64,000 nucleotides of DNA from Mycolicibacter arupensis (GTDB taxonomy: Bacteria > Actinomycetota > Actinomycetes > Mycobacteriales > Mycobacteriaceae). The stretch spans positions 1 to 64,000 of the forward strand of contig NZ_MVHH01000015.1 in the NCBI RefSeq assembly GCF_002086515.1. Direction: 5' to 3'. Position 1 is the first letter of the stretch. The number at the start of each line of letters is the position of its first letter. This document shows, one piece after another, positions 17,005 to 25,984 of the stretch. Both the position numbers and the translations under genes were made by a program. The notes below the pieces were generated by a model that was not told the origin of the DNA, did no database searches, and saw only the letters and a list, made by a program, of their open reading frames with translations.

Positions 17005-17760
17005 TCACGACAACGCTTGTGGGGGGGTGGGCTGTGCTGCCGGACGCCCGCTATTGGTGAACCACGCTGCTTTGGCTCGCCACGAGCGGGCCGAACCGTA
17101 GGCGAAAATCGTCACGGAAGTGCATGTGCACAGCCAAATCAGCGGGCTGACATCGGCTTTGGTCCAGGCATTGCTCATCATCGCCATGATGCCCGCCACC
17201 GCGAACGCCGTCGAGGCGGTGTACAGCTCGATGGTCTCCTTGGCGCGCGGATCGGAGCGCAGCATCAACAGCACGCGCGTTGCGTAGCCGGCCAGATACA
17301 TCATCAGCAGGGACAGCAGGGCCCAGTACCCGCGTGCCCAGGCGCCGTCGCCGCCGAGGGTCGAGAAGCCGTCCGGCCGGTAGCCCGCGTCGGCGACCAC
17401 GAACGTGGCCACCATTGCCACAATGCCGAGCTGGACAGGCAATCGCACGTGCCGACGGAACAGCGGACGGAATCTGTCGAAGTCGGCCAGCCGGGCCAGC
17501 ACGTGGTAGATGTTGGCGGCGACGGCGATCACGAAGCAGATATGCCCGGCCAGCTGTTGGATGTTCCATACCCGCAGGGTGCTATGCGCCGCCGGTCCCA
17601 GGGTCTCGGCGGCCCACGGCGACATCAGCACCAGTCCGATGGTCTCCAGCGCGATAGCCAGGGTGATGCCGAACTCCCACCGTGACCGCCAGGTGTCGCC
17701 ACGCACCCACAGGCTGTAGAGCGCCACCGTCACGGTGGCGCCGATGAGCACCGGCGTCAT
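17005..17760 (-). CDS. Membrane protein of four-paralog array (P4)
   Basis: Protein of 251 residues with about seven helices; first membrane gene of the array. Conserved blocks: LWVRGDTWRSRWEFGITLAI, VWNIQQLAGHICFVIAVAAN, IYHVLARLADFDRFRPLFRR, LRSDPRAKETIELYTASTAF and ARSWRAKAAWFTNSGRPAAQ. Most diverged member. ATG at 17760 lies 28 bases after the stop of the HTH gene. Open frame upstream of 17760 is shadow sequence. Function not recognised. Confidence 0.8.
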   Translation of the reverse strand: MTPVLIGATVTVALYSLWVRGDTWRSRWEFGITLAIALETIGLVLMSPWAAETLGPAAHSTLRVWNIQQLAGHICFVIAVAANIYHVLARLADFDRFRPLFRRHVRLPVQLGIVAMVATFVVADAGYRPDGFSTLGGDGAWARGYWALLSLLMMYLAGYATRVLLMLRSDPRAKETIELYTASTAFAVAGIMAMMSNAWTKADVSPLIWLCTCTSVTIFAYGSARSWRAKAAWFTNSGRPAAQPTPPQALS

Positions 17761-17788
17761 GCATCGACGGTACTTGTTAACGGTGCCG

Positions 17789-18097
17789 TCAGACGGGCGG
17801 TTTGTCCAGATCCGCCTTGAGATCACCCAGGCGCAGCGGCTGCACGGTCGACTCCAGGTATTCGGCGACGGCGTCGTGCTCGATCAATCCGAAACGCACC
17901 TGCAGGTCAACCGGGTTGAGCCCGAAGTAGCGGGCAACACGGATCAGGTTGTCGGCGCTGATCAGCCGACCTTCGTGCGCTGCCTTGTAATAGGCCGATT
18001 TGCGGTAACCGAATGCCTCGTAGACCTCGGTCGCTCCGAGCGGCCTGCCCACGAGGTATGGCAACACAACGGTTGGGTCTTTGTGACGATCGTCCAC
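17789..18097 (-). CDS. Small HTH (XRE-like) regulator heading the membrane-protein operon
   Basis: Protein of about 102 residues. The helix-turn-helix region reads LGATEVYEAFGYRKSAYYKAAHEGR, followed by ISADNLIRVARYFGLNPVDLQVRFGLI, as in Cro/CI-like and phage-repressor-like proteins of mycobacteria. GTG at 18097 is chosen because a weak GGTG site precedes it; the frame extends to GTG at 18130. It is the first gene of an apparent five-gene operon with P4-P3-P2-P1. Such a gene usually represses its own operon. Confidence 0.75.
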   Translation of the reverse strand: MDDRHKDPTVVLPYLVGRPLGATEVYEAFGYRKSAYYKAAHEGRLISADNLIRVARYFGLNPVDLQVRFGLIEHDAVAEYLESTVQPLRLGDLKADLDKPPV

Positions 18098-18169
18098 AGC
18101 AATACACCTTAGCTCTCGTTGGTGGACCACACAAGTATTTCAGCAACGCCTAGGAGCGTAATTGTCCGA

Positions 18170-19411
18170 TTACATACCGGGAGTAAGCAATTCAAGCATT
18201 GCACGGGCTGCAATCTTGGTTCCTAGCGGGATGGCGGAAAGGTCGACCACGTAGTCGGGGGCATGTGGGGTGTAGGGAAACAATTGACCGCGCTCAGCGG
18301 ACTGTGCGTACACCTGCGGATCGGCCACCCCTACCAGCAGATACGTCAACGGCATATCGACGTGCGGCCCCTTGAGCAGGTGACAGTCCTCCGAGCCGGT
18401 GAGGGCGGGCAACTGGCGGACAACCTTGTCCTTACCGAGCAGCTCGCCCAGGGCGGTGGCCACTCGATCGGTGAGGACGGCATCGTTGACCAGCGGTGTT
18501 GCACCGCCGGCCAGCGTGATCTCGGGCAGTTGGTCCTCGCCGACGCCGAAGCTGCGCGCGATGCCCGAGCAGATCGCCGCAATCCTGGTCAGCAGCGTCT
18601 CGCGCACATCGGGGTGGAACCACCGCAGGTTGACCTTGAGCAGCGCCCGGTCCGGGATCACGTTGTAGGTGCTGCCGGCCTGCAGTGAACCGACCGTGAG
18701 CACCGCGATCTCGCCCGGAGTGACGGAGCGACTGACGATGCTCTGGAACTGCACCACGGCCTGGGACGCCATCAGCACAGGATCGCGGGCCAGCTGAGGC
18801 ATTGACCCGTGCCCCCCGACGCCGTGGAACACGATGTCGAGCTGGTCGGTGCCGGCCATCCGCTCGCCGCCGACCGCGGCGACCATGCCCACCGGCATCG
18901 GGGCCGTGTGCATGGCCAGGAAGGCATCCGGCCGGGGAGCCACGTCGTAAAGACCCGCGTCGACCATGGCGTGCGCCCCGGCGATCAGTTCCTCGGCCGG
19001 CTGGCCGATCAGCACCGCGGTGCCCGACCAGGAATTGGTGGTCTCCGCGAGCACCTTGGCCAAGCCCAGCATCCATGTCACATGCGCATCGTGTCCGCAC
19101 ATGTGCCCCAGCTCCGGGTTGCTGCTGGCGTAATCCAGGCCGGTGGCCTCGGGCACCTGCAGCGCATCCATGTCAGCGCGATACATCACCACCGGGCCGG
19201 GCCCGTTGGCTAGCACCGCCACCACCCCGGTGCCGCCGATCCCGGTGGTCACCGTCATACCGAGGTCGCTGAGCGCCTGGGCGATCTTCCGCGCGGTGCG
19301 CACCTCCGCGAATCCCAGCTCGGGGTTGCGATGCAGATCTTTGAAGATGTCGACCAGGCGCCGCGCGTCCGCGGTGACGATCTCATCGATCCGGTCGGTC
19401 CCGCCCGTCAT
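18170..19411 (-). CDS. M20-family amidohydrolase (N-acyl amino acid hydrolase type)
   Basis: Metallopeptidase-fold amidohydrolase of 413 residues. Metal-site motifs: LHRNPELGFAE, MYRADMDALQVPE, MCGHDAHVTWMLG and GQPAEELIAGAH, plus the lid-domain GVGGHGSMPQLARDPV. This matches the AmiA/HipO/IAA-amidohydrolase subgroup that cleaves N-acyl or N-aryl amino acids. No signal peptide, so cytoplasmic. ATG at 19411 overlaps the stop of the APH gene as ATGA, so the two are coupled. Substrate unknown. Confidence 0.87.
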   Translation of the reverse strand: MTGGTDRIDEIVTADARRLVDIFKDLHRNPELGFAEVRTARKIAQALSDLGMTVTTGIGGTGVVAVLANGPGPVVMYRADMDALQVPEATGLDYASSNPELGHMCGHDAHVTWMLGLAKVLAETTNSWSGTAVLIGQPAEELIAGAHAMVDAGLYDVAPRPDAFLAMHTAPMPVGMVAAVGGERMAGTDQLDIVFHGVGGHGSMPQLARDPVLMASQAVVQFQSIVSRSVTPGEIAVLTVGSLQAGSTYNVIPDRALLKVNLRWFHPDVRETLLTRIAAICSGIARSFGVGEDQLPEITLAGGATPLVNDAVLTDRVATALGELLGKDKVVRQLPALTGSEDCHLLKGPHVDMPLTYLLVGVADPQVYAQSAERGQLFPYTPHAPDYVVDLSAIPLGTKIAARAMLELLTPGM

Positions 19412-20433
19412 GCCGCGCTCTCCATCCAGATCTGGGCCCGCTCGAAGAGCCAAACGGCCGCCTCGTGCAACTGATCGCCGACTTCCTGCTGCGCCATGCC
19501 CGCCGACGCCCGGGCCAGGGTGCCCTCGATCACGATGGCCAGCTTGAAACCGGCCATCACCGTGTACCACCCGATATGGGACAGGTCGCGAGAGCTGCCC
19601 GCGGCGTAGCGTGCCACCAGTTCGTCGGGGGAGGCGAGCCCGTCCATGCCGGTCAGCGTGTGGCTGAACACGCTGGAACCGTCGTCTTGACGCCAGGTGG
19701 CCAACAGCCACCCCAGATCCAGCAGCGGATCACCGATGGTCGACATCTCCCAGTCCACGATCGCCGCCAACTCGGGGCCGGTGGGAGAGAACATCACATT
19801 GGCCGCGTGATAGTCGCCGTGCAGGATCCCCGGCTTCCAGGATGCCGGAATGTTGCGCTGCAGCCAGTCGGCGACGTCGTGCAGCCCCGGCAGATCCGGT
19901 CCCGGATAGTTCTCGAACTGCCGGTAGGAGTCCAACTCGGAGAGCCACCGCGGCACTTGGCGTTCCAGGAAGCCGTCGGGCTTGCCGTAATCCGCCAACC
20001 CCACCGCGACGTGGTCTACGGCGCCGAGCTTGGCCAGGGCGTCGGCCATCGACAGTCCCATCCCGTGCCGCACCAGTGGATCGCCGGCATGCAGGGCGGG
20101 CAGGTCGCCGCTGGCGTTGAAGCCGTCGACGGGCTCCATCAGATAGAAGACCGCGTCACCGAGCACCGCGGGGTTGTCGCAGACCGCGATCAGTCCCGGG
20201 TGCGGCACGTCGGTGCCGGCCAGTGCCGCCAGCAGCCGGGTTTCCCGCAGCATCACCGCGTTGCTGCGTGGCCGCAGGTGCTGCGGACCGCGCCGCAGCA
20301 CGTAACTTCGGCCGTCGCGAGTGAACCGCAGCATGACGTTCTGAGTTCCGCCGGATAACTCCGTGACGTCATCGAGCGGGCCCTCGCCCAGGCCTTGGTC
20401 GGACATCCACTGCGCCACCGCTTCGAGGTCCAC
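19408..20433 (-). CDS. APH-fold phosphotransferase, FadE36-like
   Basis: Protein kinase-like/APH-fold enzyme of 341 residues. Catalytic loop is GILHGDYHAANVMFSP and the metal-binding motif AAIVDWEMSTIGDPLLDLGW. M. tuberculosis Rv3761c, named fadE36 though it has the APH fold, is the likely counterpart and also lies near the alkyl sulfatase and tcrXY. The phosphoryl acceptor is unknown; related proteins sit with acyl-CoA dehydrogenases. The stop overlaps the amidohydrolase start. Confidence 0.82.
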   Translation of the reverse strand: MDLEAVAQWMSDQGLGEGPLDDVTELSGGTQNVMLRFTRDGRSYVLRRGPQHLRPRSNAVMLRETRLLAALAGTDVPHPGLIAVCDNPAVLGDAVFYLMEPVDGFNASGDLPALHAGDPLVRHGMGLSMADALAKLGAVDHVAVGLADYGKPDGFLERQVPRWLSELDSYRQFENYPGPDLPGLHDVADWLQRNIPASWKPGILHGDYHAANVMFSPTGPELAAIVDWEMSTIGDPLLDLGWLLATWRQDDGSSVFSHTLTGMDGLASPDELVARYAAGSSRDLSHIGWYTVMAGFKLAIVIEGTLARASAGMAQQEVGDQLHEAAVWLFERAQIWMESAA

Positions 20434-20498
20434 GGGGGAAACCTACCCGCGAACCCCGCGTCGGTTGCGGTGATTGGCGGGCCTGGTCGCCGGGCGGC

Positions 20499-20843
20499 TC
20501 AGTTCTTGGGACGCGGCTGCTGGGAGATCGTCTGGACCCGGATCGAGTCCTCGCCGAACAGGAAGGTGTCGACCCCGTCGACGCCGAAGCCCGTCGCGTC
20601 CAGCGACCACTCCAGCAGCAGGACGTCACCGCTGTAGGTCTGCGACTTGATCTGGAACTTCGCGTCGGCCAGCACCGCGGACAGCTGGCTGAACGCGGCG
20701 CGGATGCCGTCCAGTCCCCGAGCTACGCCGGCCGCGGTGATCAGCTCCGAATCGTCGGCGTAGTCGACGAGCAACTCCTCGACGTCGCCGGCGAGCAGTG
20801 CCTCAAGGTGGTGGTCGAAGATCTCCTGGGGTGAGCGTGCCAT
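20499..20843 (-). CDS. NTF2-like/SnoaL-fold protein
   Basis: Protein of 114 residues. It opens SPQEIFDHHLEALLAGDVEELLVDYADDSELI and continues VARGLDGIRAAFSQL, the cone-shaped NTF2-like fold. The second half is beta-strands with LLLEWSLDATGF and FLFGEDSIRVQTI. No clear catalytic Asp-His pair could be assigned, so enzyme or ligand binder is open. ATG at 20843 is the natural start. Divergent from tcrX by about 40 bases. Confidence 0.82.
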   Translation of the reverse strand: MARSPQEIFDHHLEALLAGDVEELLVDYADDSELITAAGVARGLDGIRAAFSQLSAVLADAKFQIKSQTYSGDVLLLEWSLDATGFGVDGVDTFLFGEDSIRVQTISQQPRPKN

Positions 20844-20883
20844 GGGATGAAGATATCGGCAGGACCGAACATACTGGTAGGTG

Positions 20884-21624
20884 ATGACTGCGCCACGGGG
20901 ATCGGTCGAACGTGTCGTGATGGCGCGTGCCGATGGCAAGCCGATCACCGCGCTGGTGGTCGACGACGAGACGGTGTTGGCCGAGATGGTGTCGATGGCG
21001 CTGCGCTACGAGGGGTGGACCACCGTCACCGCCGGTGACGGCGCTGCGGCGCTCGCTGCAGCCAAAGCCGACCGTCCCGATGTCGTGGTGCTCGACGTGA
21101 TGCTTCCCGATATGAGCGGACTCGACGTGCTGCACCGGCTGCGCGACGTCAATCCGAACCTGCCGGTGCTGTTCTTGACCGCCAAGGACGGCGTGGAGGA
21201 TCGCATCGCGGGCCTGGCCGCGGGCGGCGATGACTACGTCACCAAGCCGTTCAGCATCGAGGAGGTGGTCTTGCGACTGCGAGCCCTGCTGCGGCGCACG
21301 GGAGTCAGTGCCGCCGGCAGCGGCGCACAGATTGTGGTCGGAGACCTGATTCTGGACGAGGACTCCCACGAGGTGACGCGCGGCGGTGACCCGATCACGT
21401 TGACGTCCACCGAATTCGAACTGCTGCGGTATCTGATGCACAACGCCAAGCGGGTGTTGTCCAAGGCGCAGATCCTGGACCGGGTATGGGACTACGACTT
21501 CGGGGGGCGAGCCAACATCGTCGAGCTCTACATCTCCTACCTGCGCAAGAAGATCGACAACGGCCGAGAGCCGATGATCCACACTTTGCGTGGCGCGGGC
21601 TATGTGCTCAAACCGGCCGGGTAG
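20884..21624 (+). CDS. tcrX: OmpR-family response regulator TcrX
   Basis: Receiver domain plus OmpR winged helix. ALVVDDETVLAE begins the receiver, VVVLDVMLPDMSG holds the phospho-acceptor (about D71), and VTKPFSIEEVVLRLRALLRR carries the conserved lysine. The C-terminal domain has LTSTEFELLRYLMHNAKRVLSKAQILDRVW and the recognition stretch NIVELYISYLRKKID. ATG at 20884 follows GGTAGG; ATG at 20920 would give 234 residues. The sensor tcrY overlaps its end. TcrXY in M. tuberculosis is linked to low-iron and starvation response. Confidence 0.9.
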   Translation: MTAPRGSVERVVMARADGKPITALVVDDETVLAEMVSMALRYEGWTTVTAGDGAAALAAAKADRPDVVVLDVMLPDMSGLDVLHRLRDVNPNLPVLFLTAKDGVEDRIAGLAAGGDDYVTKPFSIEEVVLRLRALLRRTGVSAAGSGAQIVVGDLILDEDSHEVTRGGDPITLTSTEFELLRYLMHNAKRVLSKAQILDRVWDYDFGGRANIVELYISYLRKKIDNGREPMIHTLRGAGYVLKPAG

Positions 21625-23125
21625 ATCGCCGCGCGCCGACGCCCGGCGCAGCTGGTCGCTGCGGGCGCGGCTGCTCGCCGGCCAGATCGCCCTGCTCTCC
21701 CTCGCCTGTCTCGGGATCGGCGCGGTCACCGAGCTGGCGCTGTATCAATTTCTGGTCAGCCAAGTCGACCATCAGCTGCACGACGCCTCGCAACGCTCTG
21801 CGCGGCTGCACGGACCGCACCTACTTCCGCTAGGACACCGCCACCACTGGTCCCGGCCAGGGCCTGGTCCAGACTTTCTGGACGCGCCGGGTCAGCCCGC
21901 CGGCATGGTCGGCGCGGTGGTGGACAACGCAGAATCTCCCGGCGAAGGCAACGGCATCGAGGCCGGATATCTGAGTACCTCAGGGCAGCGTGAGGAACTG
22001 AGTCCTTCTGCCGCAACGCAGTTGGCCGACGTGACTGCTGGGGCCGAGTCGGTGACCCGGCGACTCGACGGCATGGGCCGCTACCGGGTGGTCGCCACCA
22101 TGGCCCGTCGCGGCGGGGACGTGGTGGTGACAGGGCTGCCCTTGGCGACGGTCGAGGACACCCTGCTCCGAGTGCTGCTGATCTTCGGGCTGGTGACCTT
22201 GGTCGCGGTCGGCGCCGCGGCCACCGCCGGCAGTGTGGTGATCCGGCGCGCGCTGGCCCCGTTGCGCCGCGTGGCCCAGACCGCAGGGGAGGTGGCAGGC
22301 CTGCCGCTGGATCGCGGGGAGGCGGCCCTGCCGGTGCGGGTCGCCGAATCCGACGCCAACCCGCGTACCGAGGTCGGGCAACTCGGTGCCGCGGTCAACC
22401 GGATGCTTGACCACATCGCCGCCGCGCTGTCGACTCGACAGGACAGCGAGACCCGGGTGCGCCAGTTTGTCGCTGACGCCAGCCATGAGCTGCGCACCCC
22501 TTTGACCGCGATTCGCGGATATACCGAACTGGCGCAGCGTATTCCGGTTTCCGACAGTGCGGACCCCGAGGCTTTGCGGCACGCGCTAAGTCGGGTGCAG
22601 TCCGAAACCGAGCGGATGACACAGCTGGTCGAGGATCTGCTGCTGCTGGCGCGGCTGGACTCCGGGCGCCCCTTGGAGCATGAGCCGGTGGACCTGTCGC
22701 GGCTGGCGGTGGATGCGGTCAGCGACGCCCATATCGGCGGCCCTGATCACCAGTGGCGACTTGAGCTGCCCGACGATCCGGTGATGGTGCCCGGCGACGG
22801 CGCCCGGCTGCACCAGGTGGTGGCCAACCTGCTCACCAACGCCCGCGTGCACACCGGACCGGGAACCGTGGTGACGCTACGGCTCAGCGTGTACGGCAAC
22901 GACGCGGTGCTGACCGTCACCGACGACGGCCCGGGCATTCCCGCGGACTTCCTGCCGGAGATCTTCCAGCGGTTCGCCCGGGGTGATACCTCCCGATCAC
23001 GCAAGGGCGGCAGCACCGGGCTCGGGTTGGCGATCGCCTCGGCGGTGGTTCGGGCACACCGGGGGGCCATCGCCGTCACCAGCGAACCCGGCCGCACCGC
23101 CTTCACCGTGCGCCTGCCCAGGTAG
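21602..23125 (+). CDS. tcrY: Sensor histidine kinase TcrY
   Basis: Membrane histidine kinase of about 507 residues. Two membrane helices (LLAGQIALLSLACLGIGAV and VLLIFGLVTLVAVGAAATAG) flank an extracytoplasmic domain of roughly 130 residues. HAMP-like linker follows (RRALAPLRRVAQTAGEVAG). The phospho-accepting His is in FVADASHELRTPLTAIRGY. ATP-binding boxes: VVANLLTNARVHT, DDGPGIP, STGLGLAIASAVV. The start lies inside the end of tcrX, giving about 23 bases of overlap, so the pair is co-translated. The extracellular loop has a His-rich patch (LLPLGHRHHWSRPG) that could bind metal. Confidence 0.9.
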   Translation: MCSNRPGRSPRADARRSWSLRARLLAGQIALLSLACLGIGAVTELALYQFLVSQVDHQLHDASQRSARLHGPHLLPLGHRHHWSRPGPGPDFLDAPGQPAGMVGAVVDNAESPGEGNGIEAGYLSTSGQREELSPSAATQLADVTAGAESVTRRLDGMGRYRVVATMARRGGDVVVTGLPLATVEDTLLRVLLIFGLVTLVAVGAAATAGSVVIRRALAPLRRVAQTAGEVAGLPLDRGEAALPVRVAESDANPRTEVGQLGAAVNRMLDHIAAALSTRQDSETRVRQFVADASHELRTPLTAIRGYTELAQRIPVSDSADPEALRHALSRVQSETERMTQLVEDLLLLARLDSGRPLEHEPVDLSRLAVDAVSDAHIGGPDHQWRLELPDDPVMVPGDGARLHQVVANLLTNARVHTGPGTVVTLRLSVYGNDAVLTVTDDGPGIPADFLPEIFQRFARGDTSRSRKGGSTGLGLAIASAVVRAHRGAIAVTSEPGRTAFTVRLPR

Positions 23126-23138
23126 CCCCCTTTTTTCC

Positions 23139-23200
23139 GCGAGCGTGCATGTTTGCCCGGCAACACGCCCCGGGTTTGACGTACAACTGCGCACGCTCGC
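23139..23200 (+). terminator. Inverted repeat after tcrY
   Basis: GCGAGCGTGC at 23139-23148 pairs with GCACGCTCGC at 23191-23200 across a 42-base loop. Position after the tcrY stop suggests a terminator, though the loop is long and the T run (23131-23136) precedes the first arm. Confidence 0.35.
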
Positions 23201-23242
23201 CCCGGGGGTTTGCGCACGTCGCCCGAGGGGTAGGTGACCCGG

Positions 23243-23380
23243 ATGAATCCCGAACTGTCACCCGAGCCGGGCGGGCCGCAAGAGCCGCCGGAACGACTGG
23301 TGCCCGCAGAGCCGCCGGAACGACTAGCGCCTGCGGAAGTGCCGGAACGACTGCTTCCCGAAGACCTGCCGGAAAAGTGA
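23243..23380 (+). CDS. Small Pro/Glu-rich protein, 45 aa, with internal repeats
   Basis: An open frame of 46 codons between tcrY and the sulfatase. The sequence begins MNPELSPEPGGPQEPPERL and repeats PPERLVPAE, PPERLAPAE, VPERLLPED, so it contains three degenerate 9-residue units. GC at third positions is high, as in real genes here. A GAGGGGTAGG site precedes the ATG. No homologue recognised, no signal peptide or membrane segment. In M. tuberculosis this position, beside tcrY, holds lpqH, which is absent here. Confidence 0.5.
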   Translation: MNPELSPEPGGPQEPPERLVPAEPPERLAPAEVPERLLPEDLPEK

Positions 23381-23459
23381 CGCGACGGGCGTCTCGGCCG
23401 CGGTGCGGCGGCGACGTTAACCCGCGCCGCGGGACCGCAATGATGGCAAGCTGTAGGCC

Positions 23460-25337
23460 ATGGAAAACCAGCCGGTCAGCGCGACCATCGCGGCCGCCCA
23501 CGCCGAACATCAAAAGACCCTTCCCTTCGGCGATACAACGGATTTCGATGATGCCGACCAGGGATTCATCGCTGCGCTGAATCCCTGCGTCGTCACCGCC
23601 GCCGACGGACGGGTGGTCTGGGACAACGACAGCTACGGCTTCCTCGCCGGGGACCCGCCTGACTCGGTGCACCCGTCGCTGTGGCGCCAGTCCCAGCTGG
23701 CGGCCAAGCAGGGTCTCTATGAAGTGGTCGAGGGTATCTACCAGGTGCGCGGCTTCGATCTGTCCAACATCACCTTCGTCGAAGGCGACTCCGGGGTGAT
23801 CGTCATCGATCCGCTGATCTCCACCGAAGTCGCCGCCGCCGCGCTGAAGCTCTACCGTGCGCATCGCGGAGATCGCGCGGTCACGGCCGTCATCTATACC
23901 CACAGTCATGTCGACCATTTCGGTGGCGTGCTGGGCGTGACAACCCAGGCCGACGTCGACGCCGGCCGGGTCGCGGTGATCGCGCCGGAAGGTCTGGTCG
24001 AGCACGCGGTGTCGGAGAACGTCTATGCCGGAACGGCGATGGCGCGCCGGGCCTCCTACATGTACGGCACGCTCCTTCAGCGAGGTCCGTCTGGGCAGGT
24101 CGGCTGTGGCCTTGGGCAGAACACCTCGACGGGAGAGGTCAGCATCATCGTCCCGACGGTGACGATCACCGACACCGGCCAGACGCACACCGTCGACGGT
24201 GTACTGATCGAATTTCAGATGGCCCCCGGCACCGAGGCCCCGGCCGAGATGCATTTCTACTTCCCGCAGTTCCGGGCGTTGTGCATGGCCGAGAACGCCA
24301 CCCACAACCTGCACAATCTGGTGACCCTGCGCGGAGCGGTGGTGCGAGACCCGCATGCTTGGGCCAACTATCTGACCGAGGCCATCGACACCTTTGCCGG
24401 GCGCACCGATGTGGTATTCGCGTCCCACCACTGGCCGACGTGGGGGCATGACCGGATCGTCGAATACCTTGCCCTGCAGCGTGATCTGTATGCCTATCTG
24501 CATGATCAGACCTTGCGCCTGCTCAACCAGGGCTACACCGGCATCGAGATCGCCGAGCAGTTCCAGCTGCCGCCGGCGCTGGAAAACGCCTGGCACGCAA
24601 GGGGCTACTACGGTTCGGTGAGCCACAACGTCAAGGCGATCTACCAGCGTTATCTGGGCTGGTTCGACGGCAACCCGGCCCGGCTCTGGCCACACCCGCC
24701 CGAGGCGGCCGGACCCCGCTATGTGGCGGCCATGGGCGGTGCGGATCGCGTGGTCGATCTGGCCTCAAAGGCCGTCGGTGACGGCGATTTCCGTTGGGCG
24801 GCCACACTACTCGACCACGTTATGTTCACCGATGCTGAACATGCCGGCGCCCGAAAGCTTTATGCGGACACCCTCGAACAACTCGGTTACGGTGCGGAGA
24901 ACGCGACCTGGCGCAACTTCTTCCTCACCGGAGCCGCCGAACTGCGCGGCGGCGTGCTGGGCACGGCGGTGAGCACCACCTCGACATCGATGCTCAGCCA
25001 GCTCGCCGTGGAACAGATCTTCGACGCCCTGGCGGTCCGCATCAACGGGCCGCGGGCGTGGGAGCTCGACCTCACCTTGGACGTGGCGATCGCCGACGAC
25101 GGCGACTACCGGCTGACGTTGCGCAACGGTGTGCTGGTGCAGCGCCGCCTGGTGGGCGGCGGTGACGGCGTCGCCGATGCCACGGTGTCGGTGAGCACCA
25201 AGATGCGGCTGCTGGCCGCGGCGCTGGGCGATCTGCAGTCGGCCGGCCTGCAGATCTCAGGCGACCAGTCCGCACTGCCCCGGTTGCTGGGCGTCCTCGA
25301 CCGTCCCGACCCGAGTTTCAACATCGTCACCCCGTGA
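23460..25337 (+). CDS. Alkyl/aryl sulfatase, SdsA1-like metallo-beta-lactamase protein
   Basis: Protein of 625 residues with three domains. The N-terminal metallo-beta-lactamase domain has H148-S-H150-V-D152-H153 in YTHSHVDHFGG, and further metal ligands in EMHFYFPQFRALCMAENATHN and FASHHWPTWG. A central alpha-helical dimerisation domain (residues about 370-500) follows, then a C-terminal SCP2-like domain. This is the architecture of Pseudomonas SdsA1, which cleaves primary alkyl sulfates such as SDS. M. tuberculosis Rv3762c is the matching neighbour gene. No signal peptide, so cytoplasmic. Confidence 0.9.
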   Translation: MENQPVSATIAAAHAEHQKTLPFGDTTDFDDADQGFIAALNPCVVTAADGRVVWDNDSYGFLAGDPPDSVHPSLWRQSQLAAKQGLYEVVEGIYQVRGFDLSNITFVEGDSGVIVIDPLISTEVAAAALKLYRAHRGDRAVTAVIYTHSHVDHFGGVLGVTTQADVDAGRVAVIAPEGLVEHAVSENVYAGTAMARRASYMYGTLLQRGPSGQVGCGLGQNTSTGEVSIIVPTVTITDTGQTHTVDGVLIEFQMAPGTEAPAEMHFYFPQFRALCMAENATHNLHNLVTLRGAVVRDPHAWANYLTEAIDTFAGRTDVVFASHHWPTWGHDRIVEYLALQRDLYAYLHDQTLRLLNQGYTGIEIAEQFQLPPALENAWHARGYYGSVSHNVKAIYQRYLGWFDGNPARLWPHPPEAAGPRYVAAMGGADRVVDLASKAVGDGDFRWAATLLDHVMFTDAEHAGARKLYADTLEQLGYGAENATWRNFFLTGAAELRGGVLGTAVSTTSTSMLSQLAVEQIFDALAVRINGPRAWELDLTLDVAIADDGDYRLTLRNGVLVQRRLVGGGDGVADATVSVSTKMRLLAAALGDLQSAGLQISGDQSALPRLLGVLDRPDPSFNIVTP

Positions 25338-25371
25338 CGCCGGTGCGCACTGGCCCTCTAGGGTGACAGAC

Positions 25372-25983
25372 GTGCAGTTGCTGTTGATCCGCCACGCGCT
25401 TCCGCTGCGCAGCGAGTACGGCCAGGGTTCAGACCCTGAACTGTCCGAAACCGGCATCGCCCAGGCGCAGCGCCTGCCGGAGGCGTTGGCGCGGTTCCCG
25501 ATTACCCGCCTGGTCAGCAGCCCGCAGCGTCGGGCCATCCAGACCGCCGAGCCGCTGGCCGCCCACCTCGGTCGCAGCGTGGACATCGATGAGCGCTTCG
25601 CCGAATACGACCGGGAACTGGCGGGGTATCTGCCGGTGGAGCAGCTGCGTGCCGAGCGCCCGCAGGACTGGGCTCGGATGGCCCAGGGCCACCTGCCCAG
25701 TGGCGTCGATGAAGCCGCGTTCTGCGCCCGGGTCGGCGAAGCTCTCGCCGATGTGGCGGCTCAGGCCGATCCGGACGACACGGTCGCGGTGTTCAGCCAC
25801 GGCGGCGTCATCAATGTGGTGCTGCACCAGATCCTGGGCACGCAGCGGCTGTTGTCGTTTCCCATCGACTATGTGTCGATCACCCGGCTGCTGTACTCCC
25901 GCTCCGGCCAGGCCGCGGTGGCGGCCACCAACGGCACCGAGCACGTCTGGGACCTGCTTCCGCGCAACCAGGCCCGGTTCTGA
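25372..25983 (+). CDS. Histidine phosphatase superfamily protein
   Basis: Phosphoglycerate-mutase-like protein of 203 residues. The catalytic phospho-histidine motif is LLLIRHALPLRSEYG; SSPQRRAIQTAEPLA supplies the second arginine and VFSHGGVINVVLHQ the second histidine. GTG at 25372 is chosen since AGGGTGAC lies 7-8 bases upstream and since family members begin with this strand; GTG at 25363 is possible. Substrate is not indicated. Same direction as the sulfatase, 34 bases later. Confidence 0.88.
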   Translation: MQLLLIRHALPLRSEYGQGSDPELSETGIAQAQRLPEALARFPITRLVSSPQRRAIQTAEPLAAHLGRSVDIDERFAEYDRELAGYLPVEQLRAERPQDWARMAQGHLPSGVDEAAFCARVGEALADVAAQADPDDTVAVFSHGGVINVVLHQILGTQRLLSFPIDYVSITRLLYSRSGQAAVAATNGTEHVWDLLPRNQARF

Positions 25984-25984
25984 T

